A stretch of DNA of 64,000 nucleotides from assembly GCF_000020485.1 (NCBI RefSeq), contig NC_011899.1, forward strand, positions 1,582,501 to 1,646,500. The letters run 5' to 3'. Under the pieces are notes generated by a model that was given only the letters and a program-made list of their open reading frames with translations, made no database searches and was not told the DNA's origin. Source of the stretch: Halothermothrix orenii H 168. Lineage in GTDB: Bacteria; Bacillota; Halanaerobiia; Halanaerobiales; Halothermotrichaceae. The position numbers and the translations under genes were made by a program. Shown here in pieces: positions 27,905 through 36,832 of the stretch (position 1 is its first letter; each line of letters begins with the position of its first letter).

Positions 27905-28252
27905 TTAATTGTCACCAAACAATTCCTCATAATAGTTGGGTTTAGGAATAAAAGATTCTAATTGATAATATAGATCTGTAGGTGTCCTCACTCCAAATCC
28001 AGTATATACTGATTCTCCCTTAACAAAAAGTTTTACGGTTGGTGCTCCCTGTACACTATATTTTTTTATAGATTGTGGGGCTTTATCGACACGACACTCA
28101 AAGAGTTTTAATTCCTCAAATTGTTGGGCAACCTCTTTGACATATTTTTTTGCTAACAAACATGAACCACAGCCTTCTGTAGTAAAAACAACTATTGAAT
28201 ATTTGTTATTTTTAATCTCTTTTTGAAAATTTTTATCAGTTAATTCTTGCAT
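27905..28252 (-). CDS. Thioredoxin-like protein in the type III-B operon
   Basis: About 115 residues with a thioredoxin fold. The redox motif is CGSC (TTEGCGSCLLAKKYV), and the cis-proline loop is QGAPTVKLF. CGSC instead of CGPC suggests a different redox potential. No signal peptide is present. GGAGG lies eight bases before the ATG at 28252, which is preferred to an upstream ATG that precedes this site. It starts 14 bases after csx20 and a terminator follows, so it is the last gene of the cmr/CARF operon. A link to the CRISPR response is inferred only from position. Confidence 0.8.
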   Translation of the reverse strand: MQELTDKNFQKEIKNNKYSIVVFTTEGCGSCLLAKKYVKEVAQQFEELKLFECRVDKAPQSIKKYSVQGAPTVKLFVKGESVYTGFGVRTPTDLYYQLESFIPKPNYYEELFGDN

Positions 28253-28266
28253 ATATCTTACCTCCA

Positions 28267-28560
28267 TTAACATATTGAAAAATTATATTTTCTTCCCGTT
28301 ATTGATTTACACCCTATTTCAAATGCTAATTTTACCACTGATACAAATATATAATCTCCTGGTTTGACATTTTTATTAACCCAACTCTTTATAGGATATA
28401 AGTGGTTTTTTAAACTTTTAATATTGGACGGTATGTTAGACCATAATTTTTGAAGGTTAGAAGGTAATTCAATTATTTTTCGCACTTTCAAATTAACCTT
28501 TGCATCTTTTATTTGATTCTCGGTTAATGTATGTGAAAATATTAAATATAAATCTGCCAT
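28267..28560 (-). CDS. csx20: Csx20-family CRISPR accessory protein, probable ring nuclease
   Basis: A 97-residue protein. LYLIFSHTLTENQIKDA, LPSNLQKLWSNIP and GDYIFVSVV follow the Csx20 pattern as I remember it. Csx15, Csx16 and Csx20 are small type III accessory proteins reported or proposed to bind or cleave cyclic oligoadenylate. The position directly after two CARF effectors fits a signal-removing role. The start is ATG behind TAGGTAAT. The family call is fairly confident, the activity is from knowledge of the family. Confidence 0.7.
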   Translation of the reverse strand: MADLYLIFSHTLTENQIKDAKVNLKVRKIIELPSNLQKLWSNIPSNIKSLKNHLYPIKSWVNKNVKPGDYIFVSVVKLAFEIGCKSITGRKYNFSIC

Positions 28561-28613
28561 AAATGTATTACCTATTAATTAATATATTAACTAAATTGCA
28601 TCAATTATATGAC

Positions 28614-29903
28614 TTACAAATTTGAAACGAGAGGTTCTATTTGCTCAATGAATTCTTTTAATTTATCCTTAAATTTATTAGGATTTGAAATAGGACATTT
28701 AGTTAGTCCAAAGTGGCTAATATCATTTCTTGTGTCCCCGACTTCAGAAAATAATTTAGGTAAGTAGGGGTAATTGTTACTTATAAATTCTTTTACTTTT
28801 AAATAAAATTCTTTATTTTTATATATTTCTCTTTTCTTTCTCCCATCCAGATATGACAGGGCTTTACTCACATCAAATCGATAATCATTTATTGTATAAT
28901 CATATCCCATATTAAAAATAATAAACGATATTATATTTTCCCTTAATATTACTAAACCTTGCTGAATAAAATTATTCTCATTACACCAATTTAATACCAT
29001 AAAATAGTTTGCTATGTCTGATTTATCTTTTGAACTAAAACCTTTAAATTTATCATAAATTTTATCTATTATTTGCAAAAATGGTTTTATTCTTTTATTC
29101 TTTAAATCATTAACCTGATTGAATTCGTCTAAATCTTTTAAGTTTTTGAGGATATTTATAATTGTTTCGTTAAGTTTATTACCTCTTGAAGTGTTAACAC
29201 AATCATAAAAGTCCTTTAAATTATTTACAAGTGATTTAAGATTTTGGAAAAATTCATTTCTCCCTTTTGTTAAAGCCAGTACTTGACCAATTTCATTTTT
29301 TGTCAACTCATCTATTTTAGTAACACTTCCGGTAGTTAAAAAGCTATCAGTTGCAACTACCCAGTCATTTAACTGATCAAGCAAAGTAAGGTCAACAATA
29401 GGAGCATTTCTTTCTTCAACTGGTATTATTTCTACTTCCTGACGTGTTCCTAATATTTCAAACATACCATATTCAATACTTTCAACAGTAACATTTTTTA
29501 TTAGTTTTACATAGTTCATAATACTCATAATTAACATTGGTTGAAATCTAAAACCATGGGTTATATCCAGATATAAGGAGTCACCTTCATTTATTTCTTC
29601 AACAATAATATCAAATATTTCCCATACTTCATCCTCACTTGCTCCAAGAGGAATCTCTTTTATCTTATAATTAAATTCTATTCCTTGTTCTTGCAACCCA
29701 TCAAACTTATTTTTTAATGAGCCTTCCCCCAGCCAGTTACTTTTAATCGCCTCTTTAGTTGCAAAGATTATTACATCACTTATTTTATCTTTATATTTTC
29801 TAACCAGAGCTTCCTGTATATAGTTGACATTTTTATATTGCCCATAATTACACGGTACATAATTAGATTTACCCAAAACTGAAATAAATTTCCCCAGTTT
29901 CAA
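28614..29903 (-). CDS. csx1: CARF-HEPN ribonuclease of the Csx1/Csx2 (TM1812) family
   Basis: About 429 residues. The N-terminal CARF domain has FISVLGKSNYVPCNY and YLDITHGFRFQPMLI, the ligand-binding motifs of TIGR02221-type proteins. The C-terminal HEPN domain carries RNDISH (near residue 410), which fits the RxxxxH active site. It should be an RNase activated by cyclic oligoadenylate. A longer frame begins at a GTG that is part of the Shine-Dalgarno site GAGAGGTG; TTG at 29903 is properly spaced and begins two bases after the upstream stop. Follows the CARF-RelE gene directly. Confidence 0.82.
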   Translation of the reverse strand: MKLGKFISVLGKSNYVPCNYGQYKNVNYIQEALVRKYKDKISDVIIFATKEAIKSNWLGEGSLKNKFDGLQEQGIEFNYKIKEIPLGASEDEVWEIFDIIVEEINEGDSLYLDITHGFRFQPMLIMSIMNYVKLIKNVTVESIEYGMFEILGTRQEVEIIPVEERNAPIVDLTLLDQLNDWVVATDSFLTTGSVTKIDELTKNEIGQVLALTKGRNEFFQNLKSLVNNLKDFYDCVNTSRGNKLNETIINILKNLKDLDEFNQVNDLKNKRIKPFLQIIDKIYDKFKGFSSKDKSDIANYFMVLNWCNENNFIQQGLVILRENIISFIIFNMGYDYTINDYRFDVSKALSYLDGRKKREIYKNKEFYLKVKEFISNNYPYLPKLFSEVGDTRNDISHFGLTKCPISNPNKFKDKLKEFIEQIEPLVSNL

Positions 29904-29905
29904 TA

Positions 29906-31120
29906 TTAACACCTCTCAATTGATTTATTACTCTTTTTAATAATACATTTATTAAACTGATACTCATTCGAATTTCGAGGTGCTTTGCAGAAATTATCAT
30001 ATTCATTTGTCTTATGTGCCAGATCAAATATTTCAGCCACTTTAACTATAGCATTTCTATCCTCTTTATCATAAACTTTATAAAATACTCTAAAAAGTTC
30101 TTCTCCTCCTGATTTATAACAATCCATATCCGTTCCTTTTATATAATGATAATGTTTCTTTCTTAAGTCGTAATCACTAACTTTTTCCAGAATAAATCTT
30201 GCACGTTCTTCTTTTCTACTGTAAAATTCGTAGGCACTGTCAGATAATTCAATGTTAAATATGTAATTGCTTTTGAATTTTTCCCAAAAAATCCTTGTTA
30301 TTGGACTAGGATAATAATAATCTGGTTCCTGTAAATCATTTTGTAATAATCTCGTTTTAATTAGTTGTTTATCATTCCAATCAACTTTGTTCAATATTTG
30401 TTCAAGAAGATCTTTATTAATAACACCTTTATCCATAATTTGATGTATTTCGCACATATACTTTTTAAATAATTCTTCATCAACTTTGATAGGTATTAAA
30501 GGTAATTCTATCAGTTCATTTGTCTCCTCAAATATATAATATACTGGAATTTCATTTACATATCCCATTATAGTCATATAAGGAACAACAGATTTATATC
30601 CACCTGTAATATTTAATATTAAATTATTACTACCTGTATTATTAACCATTGTATTAATATACTCTATAAGATTATGTACACCACTTTTTTCAAAACGGGC
30701 TTTATTTTGAACCTGTAATTTTTTAATCAATTTAGTCTTAATATCTGTATAATTAAATTTACTTTCAATTATATAATCCATTAGTATATCTGTAACAACC
30801 TTACCAGCAAGAGTATCACTACATATAAATATTATCTCATATTGTTTGATATTTTTATATTCAATTATTTTTTTAATGCTTTTTAATTCAGCTGACATAT
30901 TATTTAAATCTTCATTATTGTTGATATCCTTTTTTGACAAATAATTTAAAGCTACTTTCTTTAACCTATGTATTTTGTCCTTTCCTTTCCTATCATAATA
31001 AACTTTATCTACATCATCCTTATTATCAAGAAAATAATCATATTCACTTTTGCCTATCTCTTCTTCTTCCCTTAAATGTGTTAATAATGATGTACCCACA
31101 GTAGTTAATATTTTTTTCAT
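29906..31120 (-). CDS. CARF protein with a RelE-like C-terminal domain (Cami1-type effector)
   Basis: A 404-residue protein. The N-terminus has ILTTVGTSLLTHL and LILNITGGYKSVVPY, the two ligand loops of an APE2256/Csm6-type CARF domain. From about residue 295, HYIKGTDMDCYKSGGEELF, then RVFYKVYDKEDRNAIVKVAE and FDLAHKTNEYDNF read like a RelE/HigB ribosome-dependent mRNA interferase. The architecture matches Cami1, a cyclic-oligoadenylate-activated CARF-RelE enzyme. RKKHYH also fits RxxxxH, so a HEPN domain is the alternative, but the surrounding pattern suits RelE better. AAGGAGATG supports the ATG. Lies between cmr6 and the Csx1-type gene. Confidence 0.68.
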   Translation of the reverse strand: MKKILTTVGTSLLTHLREEEEIGKSEYDYFLDNKDDVDKVYYDRKGKDKIHRLKKVALNYLSKKDINNNEDLNNMSAELKSIKKIIEYKNIKQYEIIFICSDTLAGKVVTDILMDYIIESKFNYTDIKTKLIKKLQVQNKARFEKSGVHNLIEYINTMVNNTGSNNLILNITGGYKSVVPYMTIMGYVNEIPVYYIFEETNELIELPLIPIKVDEELFKKYMCEIHQIMDKGVINKDLLEQILNKVDWNDKQLIKTRLLQNDLQEPDYYYPSPITRIFWEKFKSNYIFNIELSDSAYEFYSRKEERARFILEKVSDYDLRKKHYHYIKGTDMDCYKSGGEELFRVFYKVYDKEDRNAIVKVAEIFDLAHKTNEYDNFCKAPRNSNEYQFNKCIIKKSNKSIERC

Positions 31121-31137
31121 AAATATATTTCATCTCC

Positions 31138-32274
31138 TTACTCAAAATACCCGTAGCCAACCATGGTTTTAGCACCAACACCTAAATTTCTCAAAGCTTC
31201 TTTGAGCAAATTAACAGTCAGGTTCAAATACTCACAACTGTTATCTCTTTTTCCCGCACACTCCTTACATTTAACAGCAACACTAAACCTGAACATTTGA
31301 TTATCCAATACCAGGAAGGGAATAGGTACTGGACTTTGAGTGTCATCAGGAGGATTATTGACTTTCTTCGTCGTTTCCATTTCCTGATAATATTCTTTAA
31401 AATGAGGAGTCATGATATCGATATCTATATTTATTCTGCCCTCCGGATAAGCATCAAAAAAGACCGCATTACCACTCTGACTTTTCGTTCCAAAAATCCA
31501 GCGATATTTTTCAAATTGATTCATCTGGTATTCATCCAGTGTTTTTACATCTATTTTTTCCTCTCCGAGTAAAGATTCTATTTTTTCATAACTTTTAACA
31601 TCTAATTCTTCCCTCAATTTTTCAACAGCCCAGGCCCTGGTCAGTCCTTTCAATGAACTTCCAGGTATATATGGTATTCCATAAATATGATGTAACATTA
31701 AATTGGTTTCCAGTACATTTGCTCCCCCTAAACCAACAACCATTCTATAATCATTAGTCATTACAAAATTATCAACACTATATCCTATTGAGGACAAATA
31801 GCTGATTTGTTTTTCCTGCCTGCTTAAGAAGCTTTTTATTTCTTTAGTTGAAAAAAACTGATTTTGATTTTTAGTTAGGTTTGCAAGTATGTCTTTTTTA
31901 TCACTTTCATCGAAGTCATATATATAATAATTAGTCTGAAGGTAGAAGTTTTCAATAGCAGTCTTTTTAATAATTTTATTAGTATCATTTGGTATGTAAG
32001 ATTTATATTTGAAACTAAGAGCTATTTTCCCATCTTTTTCAATATTAATTATCTTTACTCTAATTTGATCCCCTTCGTTGATATAATTTGTTATATCCTT
32101 AACATATTTATCAGCAATATTTGATATATAAATCAACCCATCAATTTTCTTTTTTTCATCAAGTCGCACAAAGGCACCATAAGGTTTTATCCTTGTTACT
32201 CTTCCTTCAACAATATCCCCTTCTTTAAAATTATGCCTGCTGATCTTTCTTCTCCCCCTTTCCTTCATCTTCAA
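31138..32274 (-). CDS. cmr6: Cmr6 with an N-terminal S1 RNA-binding domain
   Basis: Residues about 15-90 are a typical S1/OB fold (EGDIVEGRVTRIKPYGAFV, GLIYISNIADKYVKDI, VKIINIEKDGKIALSFK). The rest is Cmr6, the RAMP subunit at the 3' end of the Cmr complex: VGLGGANVLETNLMLHH, IPYIPGSSLKGLTRAWA, and the glycine loop LGVGAKTMVGYGYFE at the end. The S1 part is an addition I do not know as standard for Cmr6. The gene overlaps cmr5 by about 40 bases. Starts at 32274 or 32268 are both possible; neither has a strong ribosome site. Confidence 0.85.
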   Translation of the reverse strand: MKMKERGRRKISRHNFKEGDIVEGRVTRIKPYGAFVRLDEKKKIDGLIYISNIADKYVKDITNYINEGDQIRVKIINIEKDGKIALSFKYKSYIPNDTNKIIKKTAIENFYLQTNYYIYDFDESDKKDILANLTKNQNQFFSTKEIKSFLSRQEKQISYLSSIGYSVDNFVMTNDYRMVVGLGGANVLETNLMLHHIYGIPYIPGSSLKGLTRAWAVEKLREELDVKSYEKIESLLGEEKIDVKTLDEYQMNQFEKYRWIFGTKSQSGNAVFFDAYPEGRINIDIDIMTPHFKEYYQEMETTKKVNNPPDDTQSPVPIPFLVLDNQMFRFSVAVKCKECAGKRDNSCEYLNLTVNLLKEALRNLGVGAKTMVGYGYFE

Positions 32275-32644
32275 TCATTCCATCAACAAATCTTCTCCAC
32301 CAGTTTAATAAAGCAAGGGTTTCTTTAGTTAACTGCCTATAATTTTTGCTATCAGTTGAAACAACTTCTTCTAATAGAGTATCTTTATTTATTAATTCTT
32401 TTTCTTCTTTCAACCAGTATTCCAACTGTTTATATATCTTCTGATAGGCTTCATCATTGGAATATATAAAGGCAATTGTATTTCCCAGACCATTAGTTTT
32501 GATCAAAGGGGCCAATTTTTTTACATGTGATTTATATTTTTCTTTAAATTTATCACCTTTCACATCTTTTACAAACTCATAAGCCTTTTTAGCTCTTCCA
32601 TTTTCAATTTCTTTCCTTTTTACCTGTTCATCTTTTTTACCCAT
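32231..32644 (-). CDS. cmr5: Cmr5, small subunit of the type III-B complex
   Basis: About 137 residues, helical and basic. RAKKAYEFVKDV near the start and GLGNTIAFIYS in the middle are the Cmr5 pattern; the C-terminus has LLNWWRRFVDGM. Cmr5 lines the crRNA-target duplex alongside Cmr4. A GTG upstream belongs to the Shine-Dalgarno site AAGGAGTGG; ATG at 32644 is chosen. It overlaps the end of cmr4 by eight bases and the start of cmr6. Confidence 0.88.
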   Translation of the reverse strand: MGKKDEQVKRKEIENGRAKKAYEFVKDVKGDKFKEKYKSHVKKLAPLIKTNGLGNTIAFIYSNDEAYQKIYKQLEYWLKEEKELINKDTLLEEVVSTDSKNYRQLTKETLALLNWWRRFVDGMIEDEGKGEKKDQQA

Positions 32645-33614
32645 TTTTACCACTCCTTACAAGCCTGGTTCTAATGATTCCCCGGCCAATGGTTTCATTT
32701 CCCCCCAGCTGTATTCTTTCTTTTAGTCCTTCTTCAAAAAATTGTATTACATTCTCAGCTTTTTTAAGGTCTTCATTTTCTAAATCTTTTTCTTCTCTTA
32801 AAATATCGGTGGCCAAAACCAGACTGTATAGTACTGTTTCTGGCGGTAAATTCTCTTCATACCAGAGAGCGCCCCCATCTTTATCAACCACTTTAGTTTC
32901 ATTCTTAATTTTGATACGGGGAACTAACTCTGTTGACATACTGACAAAATCCTTGAATTCATCATCATCAATTATTACCAGGTCACTTTCCAATTTGTCC
33001 CTCCAGAAAGTATAATCTTCTGCAAAAATATTATCTCTTATCCAGTTTGTAATTCCCTCTATATTTTGTTTATTAACACTATAGGTATATTCTTCAAGAA
33101 TAATATTTCCATCTATATCAAGACTGGATTTTTCACTGATAATCGCATCCTTTTTAATTTCGGGGGCTTCCCAGTCGACATTAATCCCTGCTACTTCCAG
33201 ATCCCTTTTCAACCTGTTTAAGACCATTGGTGAAGTTATCCAGGCAAAAACGTTTCTAGCTGACTTTACGGGAAACAATAGTATTCTGGCATCTGTAAAA
33301 GCCAGGGCTGAAGCAGATTTATTGCTTTCATCTCCAAAAACAAGGTTTATAGCTTTTTCTAGTTCTTCTTCACCCTCTTTGGCATTTTTAAATGAAAAAC
33401 TTTTAAATACTCCTTTCATTAAAGAATTAACAATGGCTATTTCTGTATCAAAACTTGCCCTCAAGGCACCTTTTAATGTAGAGGCCTGAAACACAGGATA
33501 GTCAGTATATTTTTCCCTTTGAATAGGTAAATCAATAACACCTAAATCACTACCACTCCCTGCATGTACAGAAGTTTCACAGTATAAACCAAGTATTGCA
33601 GTTTCCTTATACAT
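32637..33614 (-). CDS. cmr4: Cmr4, backbone RNase subunit
   Basis: A 325-residue RAMP of the Cas7 group. SVHAGSGSDLGVIDLPIQRE and FQASTLKGALRASF are Cmr4 signatures, and the C-terminal glycine loop is QLGGNETIGRGIIRTR. Cmr4 multimers hold the crRNA and cut target RNA every six bases; the catalytic Asp is usually in the GSGxDLGxxDLP loop, which is intact here (GSGSDLGVIDLP). AGGAGGG lies before the ATG. It starts directly after the cmr3 stop codon. Confidence 0.93.
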   Translation of the reverse strand: MYKETAILGLYCETSVHAGSGSDLGVIDLPIQREKYTDYPVFQASTLKGALRASFDTEIAIVNSLMKGVFKSFSFKNAKEGEEELEKAINLVFGDESNKSASALAFTDARILLFPVKSARNVFAWITSPMVLNRLKRDLEVAGINVDWEAPEIKKDAIISEKSSLDIDGNIILEEYTYSVNKQNIEGITNWIRDNIFAEDYTFWRDKLESDLVIIDDDEFKDFVSMSTELVPRIKIKNETKVVDKDGGALWYEENLPPETVLYSLVLATDILREEKDLENEDLKKAENVIQFFEEGLKERIQLGGNETIGRGIIRTRLVRSGKNG

Positions 33615-34796
33615 CTACTTAATCCCTCCTATAAATGAGATACCAAAACCTTCTTTGCTTTTTAAATCAGAAATAGATTGTCCATGTAATTCATTTATTA
33701 ATTCCTCAATATCAAATTTTTTATCCAGTATCTGGAAATAATAAAGGCTACCTTCAGGTACTACCCTAAAACCTGTTTTTGCTTTACCCCTTTTATTTTT
33801 GTCAGTCTTTTTAGCCATATCCCAGCCACTCACTATTTTATGTTTTCCTACAGCTGCAGTTAATAACTTTACCCTGATACCACTTGCAGGTAATTTGCCT
33901 GTAAAGTCATCAGGATTAATCCATTCAGGTAACCATCCTCTTTTAAAGACAGTCGGAGTAGAAAGATAAATTTTGAACTTTTTGCTTTTTAAAATTCTTT
34001 TTTTAGTTGAAGCATATAGTTCTATTTTGTTACTGACATCTTTAACTTTCCTATACTCTGCTGCCTTTTGCTCACCCCCTAATTTTAATAAACCACTTTC
34101 GGATAGCAGTCCTTTATCTCCAGTTAATTCAAGAAAAAAACTATAAGACTTATCTCTGTTGTTTTTAAATCTCAATACTTCTCTTCGGTACAGCTTTTTT
34201 TCCTTGGCTAATTTTGTTACATTATCTATTTCTATCCCTGTTCGATACTCTTTATCGAAAATATCATTCATTCTATCGAAGACTTTTACTTCTGCATCCT
34301 CAAGTTCATTGTTCAAATAATATTCAAGATCTTTTATTTTAATATAAGCTGGTCCGGGCCACTCCACCTGTTTGCTTACAGGATTAATTAAAAGGTGAGA
34401 AAGAGAGTTATTCATTTTAATCCAGCTTTTTTTTGAAACAAATCTTAAATGTAACAGTCCAGAACTTTTATCCCCTTTTTTCACAACCATATCCTGCGGT
34501 AATGGCAATAAAATATCCTTAAAGACCTTATCTTCCTTAATCAAAGAAAAAAAGTTAATTTTAAGGGAACCTTTAAAATCAGGACTTCCAATTACTTCAG
34601 TTATTTCCCCTGCTTTTCCCTCTAGAAATTCAAAGTATCTTTCGCTATTATCCAGCAACACTCTACTCCGGAAAGCCCCGTAAAAAGTAGAGGGATAGGG
34701 CATATCTATAGTTTCACCTATGGGACTGTCATCAGCATCAAAAGGTTTCCCATTCCTAAAAAATAATACATCCAGCGGACTAACAGTTACCTGCAA
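33615..34796 (-). CDS. cmr3: Cmr3, RAMP subunit binding the crRNA 5' tag
   Basis: About 393 residues of the Cas5 group. VTVSPLDVLFFRNGKPF and MPYPSTFYGAFRSRVLL are Cmr3 signatures, and the C-terminal KEGFGISFIGG is its glycine loop. With Cmr2 it anchors the 5' handle of the crRNA. The longer frame starts at a GTG inside GAGAGGTG; the TTG at 34796, six bases later, lies one base after the cmr2 stop and gives MQVTVSPLDVLFF, the usual N-terminus. Confidence 0.92.
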   Translation of the reverse strand: MQVTVSPLDVLFFRNGKPFDADDSPIGETIDMPYPSTFYGAFRSRVLLDNSERYFEFLEGKAGEITEVIGSPDFKGSLKINFFSLIKEDKVFKDILLPLPQDMVVKKGDKSSGLLHLRFVSKKSWIKMNNSLSHLLINPVSKQVEWPGPAYIKIKDLEYYLNNELEDAEVKVFDRMNDIFDKEYRTGIEIDNVTKLAKEKKLYRREVLRFKNNRDKSYSFFLELTGDKGLLSESGLLKLGGEQKAAEYRKVKDVSNKIELYASTKKRILKSKKFKIYLSTPTVFKRGWLPEWINPDDFTGKLPASGIRVKLLTAAVGKHKIVSGWDMAKKTDKNKRGKAKTGFRVVPEGSLYYFQILDKKFDIEELINELHGQSISDLKSKEGFGISFIGGIK

Positions 34797-34797
34797 G

Positions 34798-36828
34798 TTA
34801 TTCACCTCTCTTACCTATAAAAAATATAATCTCCAGTAAATTAATAAAATTGTAGATATTGTTCGGCTCTTTATTATCCTCAATCCAGTATCTATTTTTA
34901 TAAATCTGCTGTAAGACTTTCAAACTGGCTTCAGTCTGTTTTTGCAGTTTCTTTCTTTTGCTATCTTCTTTTTCCTCATCTTCATCTACAGTAATTTTCC
35001 GTTTCATTAATCTTATTATTTCATCATCCAGAATATCACCAGCCTCTAGACCTTCCAATAACTCCATTTCGTTTTTTAATGTATATATAAAGCTTTGACT
35101 AATATGCTCTTTTTGAATTAAGTTCAGCAGAGGCTTAATCCCTTTTTCAATTATATCTTCTCCATCATCATAAAACCATTTTGAGACCGCTTCCCTTGTT
35201 TCACCGGAGTGTTTAATTAATCCAATGGCAAAGGCATTCTTCTTTCGATTCCCTGAAATAATATGTTTTTTGGCTTTTTTCTCCATTGCCCTTGCATTTT
35301 TAATAACAAAATGAAGGGGTTCTTTATAATGGGCAATACAAATACCCATACTGACACTTGCTTTACTACCCAGGGTTAATATGTCCTCTCCCTTTTCTCG
35401 TATAATTCCATCACTGGCCTTATAATTAACTTGATTATCAAATACATTACCTGAAAAATAACCCCTTAACTCCCTGAGCACTTCAAAAAGATTTTTTAAA
35501 TTGACAAAAGCTACTACATCATCACCACCTGAATAAACCAATTTTCCCCTGCGTCCTTTACCTTCAACAATCCTTTTAACAAACTTTAAAGAATAATTGG
35601 TAAGAGACTTACTAATCAGGTAATGAAATTCTGGAGTCATTTCTCTATGTTTTAACTTCTCACCACTTACCCATTTCCCCATGTCATCTCCATCCATATA
35701 AAGCAAGGCATAATATTTATTTAATTTAAGATTATATTTTTTATTAATCTTTTTAAGTAGCTTTTTTACTTTTATACTTTCCTTAAGTTCATTACCTTCA
35801 ATGTCAAAATATGTTCCTTTTATTTTTAATACCTTTTTTTCCTCCGGAGACTTACTTTTAACATCTCCTACCAGTCCATTAACCAATTCGGGCATTTGGT
35901 AATCCTGGTTACCAAACTCCTTATCCATATAATTCAATAACTGATTTAACTCATCTTTGTCCAGACTGCTAACCAGTTCTTCCTTATAATCGGCTGTGGC
36001 AATATCAATTACTGACGGATAATGAATTTCAATTCCAAATTCTGTTTTTAAATAATCACTGAACTTCCTTTTTAAACCACAGACTCCACAGATTTTCTTC
36101 TCATCTTCAATATTCATGATTCCAGGTTCAAATCCAGTTCTTTCTCCACAGATATAGCATTTAACACCCTTTTCTTCTATATAATTAAATTCCCTAATAT
36201 TTTTACGAGCCCCCATTAATTCTTCAATAATAGATGTTACCAGAGAATAATGCGAAATATCATTTGCTGGTTCCATGCCAGTTAAACTTCTGTATCTTTC
36301 TATTTCTGTTTTTTTGCTCTTTTCCAGAGGTAATAATACCCAGTATATTTCAAGTAGTTCTTCCAGCTGTTTATATATTTTATCTTCCTTACTGATATTG
36401 AAAAGATTAATGGCAATATCCAAAAGTTTATTCTCAACCATTTTTTTGCATTCTTCTAATAATTGTTCTGCTTCATTGTTTTCTAAAATTGCCAGAAAGC
36501 GATTGGGTAAAGTAGGTAGTGTAATCTCTTCATTTCTTAAATCTTTATAAAGAGGCTGATTTTTTAAATAGGGATAAATAATACTGTTTTCACCTTCTTT
36601 GCTTTCTTCCATGATATGTTTTAGTGCCTGCCAGATTAAATATGAGAGCAAATAACTTCCAGCCCAGTATTCTTTAGTTTTCTTAGCCGCAGATATAAAA
36701 GATTGAACCGGTCCTATTGTAAAAATAGCTAATGATTTATTCTTCAAACTTATCTCAGGTATGTAGTCTTCAAAAGTTTTTATCAATTGTTCCCCTGATA
36801 AAGGGTGTTCTTTAAATATCTTTTTCAC
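34798..36828 (-). CDS. cmr2: Cas10/Cmr2 lacking the HD nuclease domain
   Basis: A 676-residue large subunit. The first palm domain starts almost at the N-terminus (FTIGPVQSFISAAKKTKEYW), so the usual HD DNase domain of about 200 residues is absent. A zinc motif is formed by CYICGERTGF and CGVCGLKR (about 220-255). MDGDDMGKWVSG lies in the first palm, and SGGDDVVAFV (about residue 440) carries the GGDD cyclase motif. It should therefore make cyclic oligoadenylate on target RNA but not cut DNA. GTG start behind GAGGTGAG, four bases after cmr1. Confidence 0.93.
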   Translation of the reverse strand: MKKIFKEHPLSGEQLIKTFEDYIPEISLKNKSLAIFTIGPVQSFISAAKKTKEYWAGSYLLSYLIWQALKHIMEESKEGENSIIYPYLKNQPLYKDLRNEEITLPTLPNRFLAILENNEAEQLLEECKKMVENKLLDIAINLFNISKEDKIYKQLEELLEIYWVLLPLEKSKKTEIERYRSLTGMEPANDISHYSLVTSIIEELMGARKNIREFNYIEEKGVKCYICGERTGFEPGIMNIEDEKKICGVCGLKRKFSDYLKTEFGIEIHYPSVIDIATADYKEELVSSLDKDELNQLLNYMDKEFGNQDYQMPELVNGLVGDVKSKSPEEKKVLKIKGTYFDIEGNELKESIKVKKLLKKINKKYNLKLNKYYALLYMDGDDMGKWVSGEKLKHREMTPEFHYLISKSLTNYSLKFVKRIVEGKGRRGKLVYSGGDDVVAFVNLKNLFEVLRELRGYFSGNVFDNQVNYKASDGIIREKGEDILTLGSKASVSMGICIAHYKEPLHFVIKNARAMEKKAKKHIISGNRKKNAFAIGLIKHSGETREAVSKWFYDDGEDIIEKGIKPLLNLIQKEHISQSFIYTLKNEMELLEGLEAGDILDDEIIRLMKRKITVDEDEEKEDSKRKKLQKQTEASLKVLQQIYKNRYWIEDNKEPNNIYNFINLLEIIFFIGKRGE

Positions 36829-36832
36829 AATC

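Noticed and set aside
29894-29905. ATTGAAAC, the crRNA tag sequence, at the start of the Csx1-type gene
   Set aside because: An 8-base match in AT-rich DNA is expected by chance and no further repeat sequence surrounds it.
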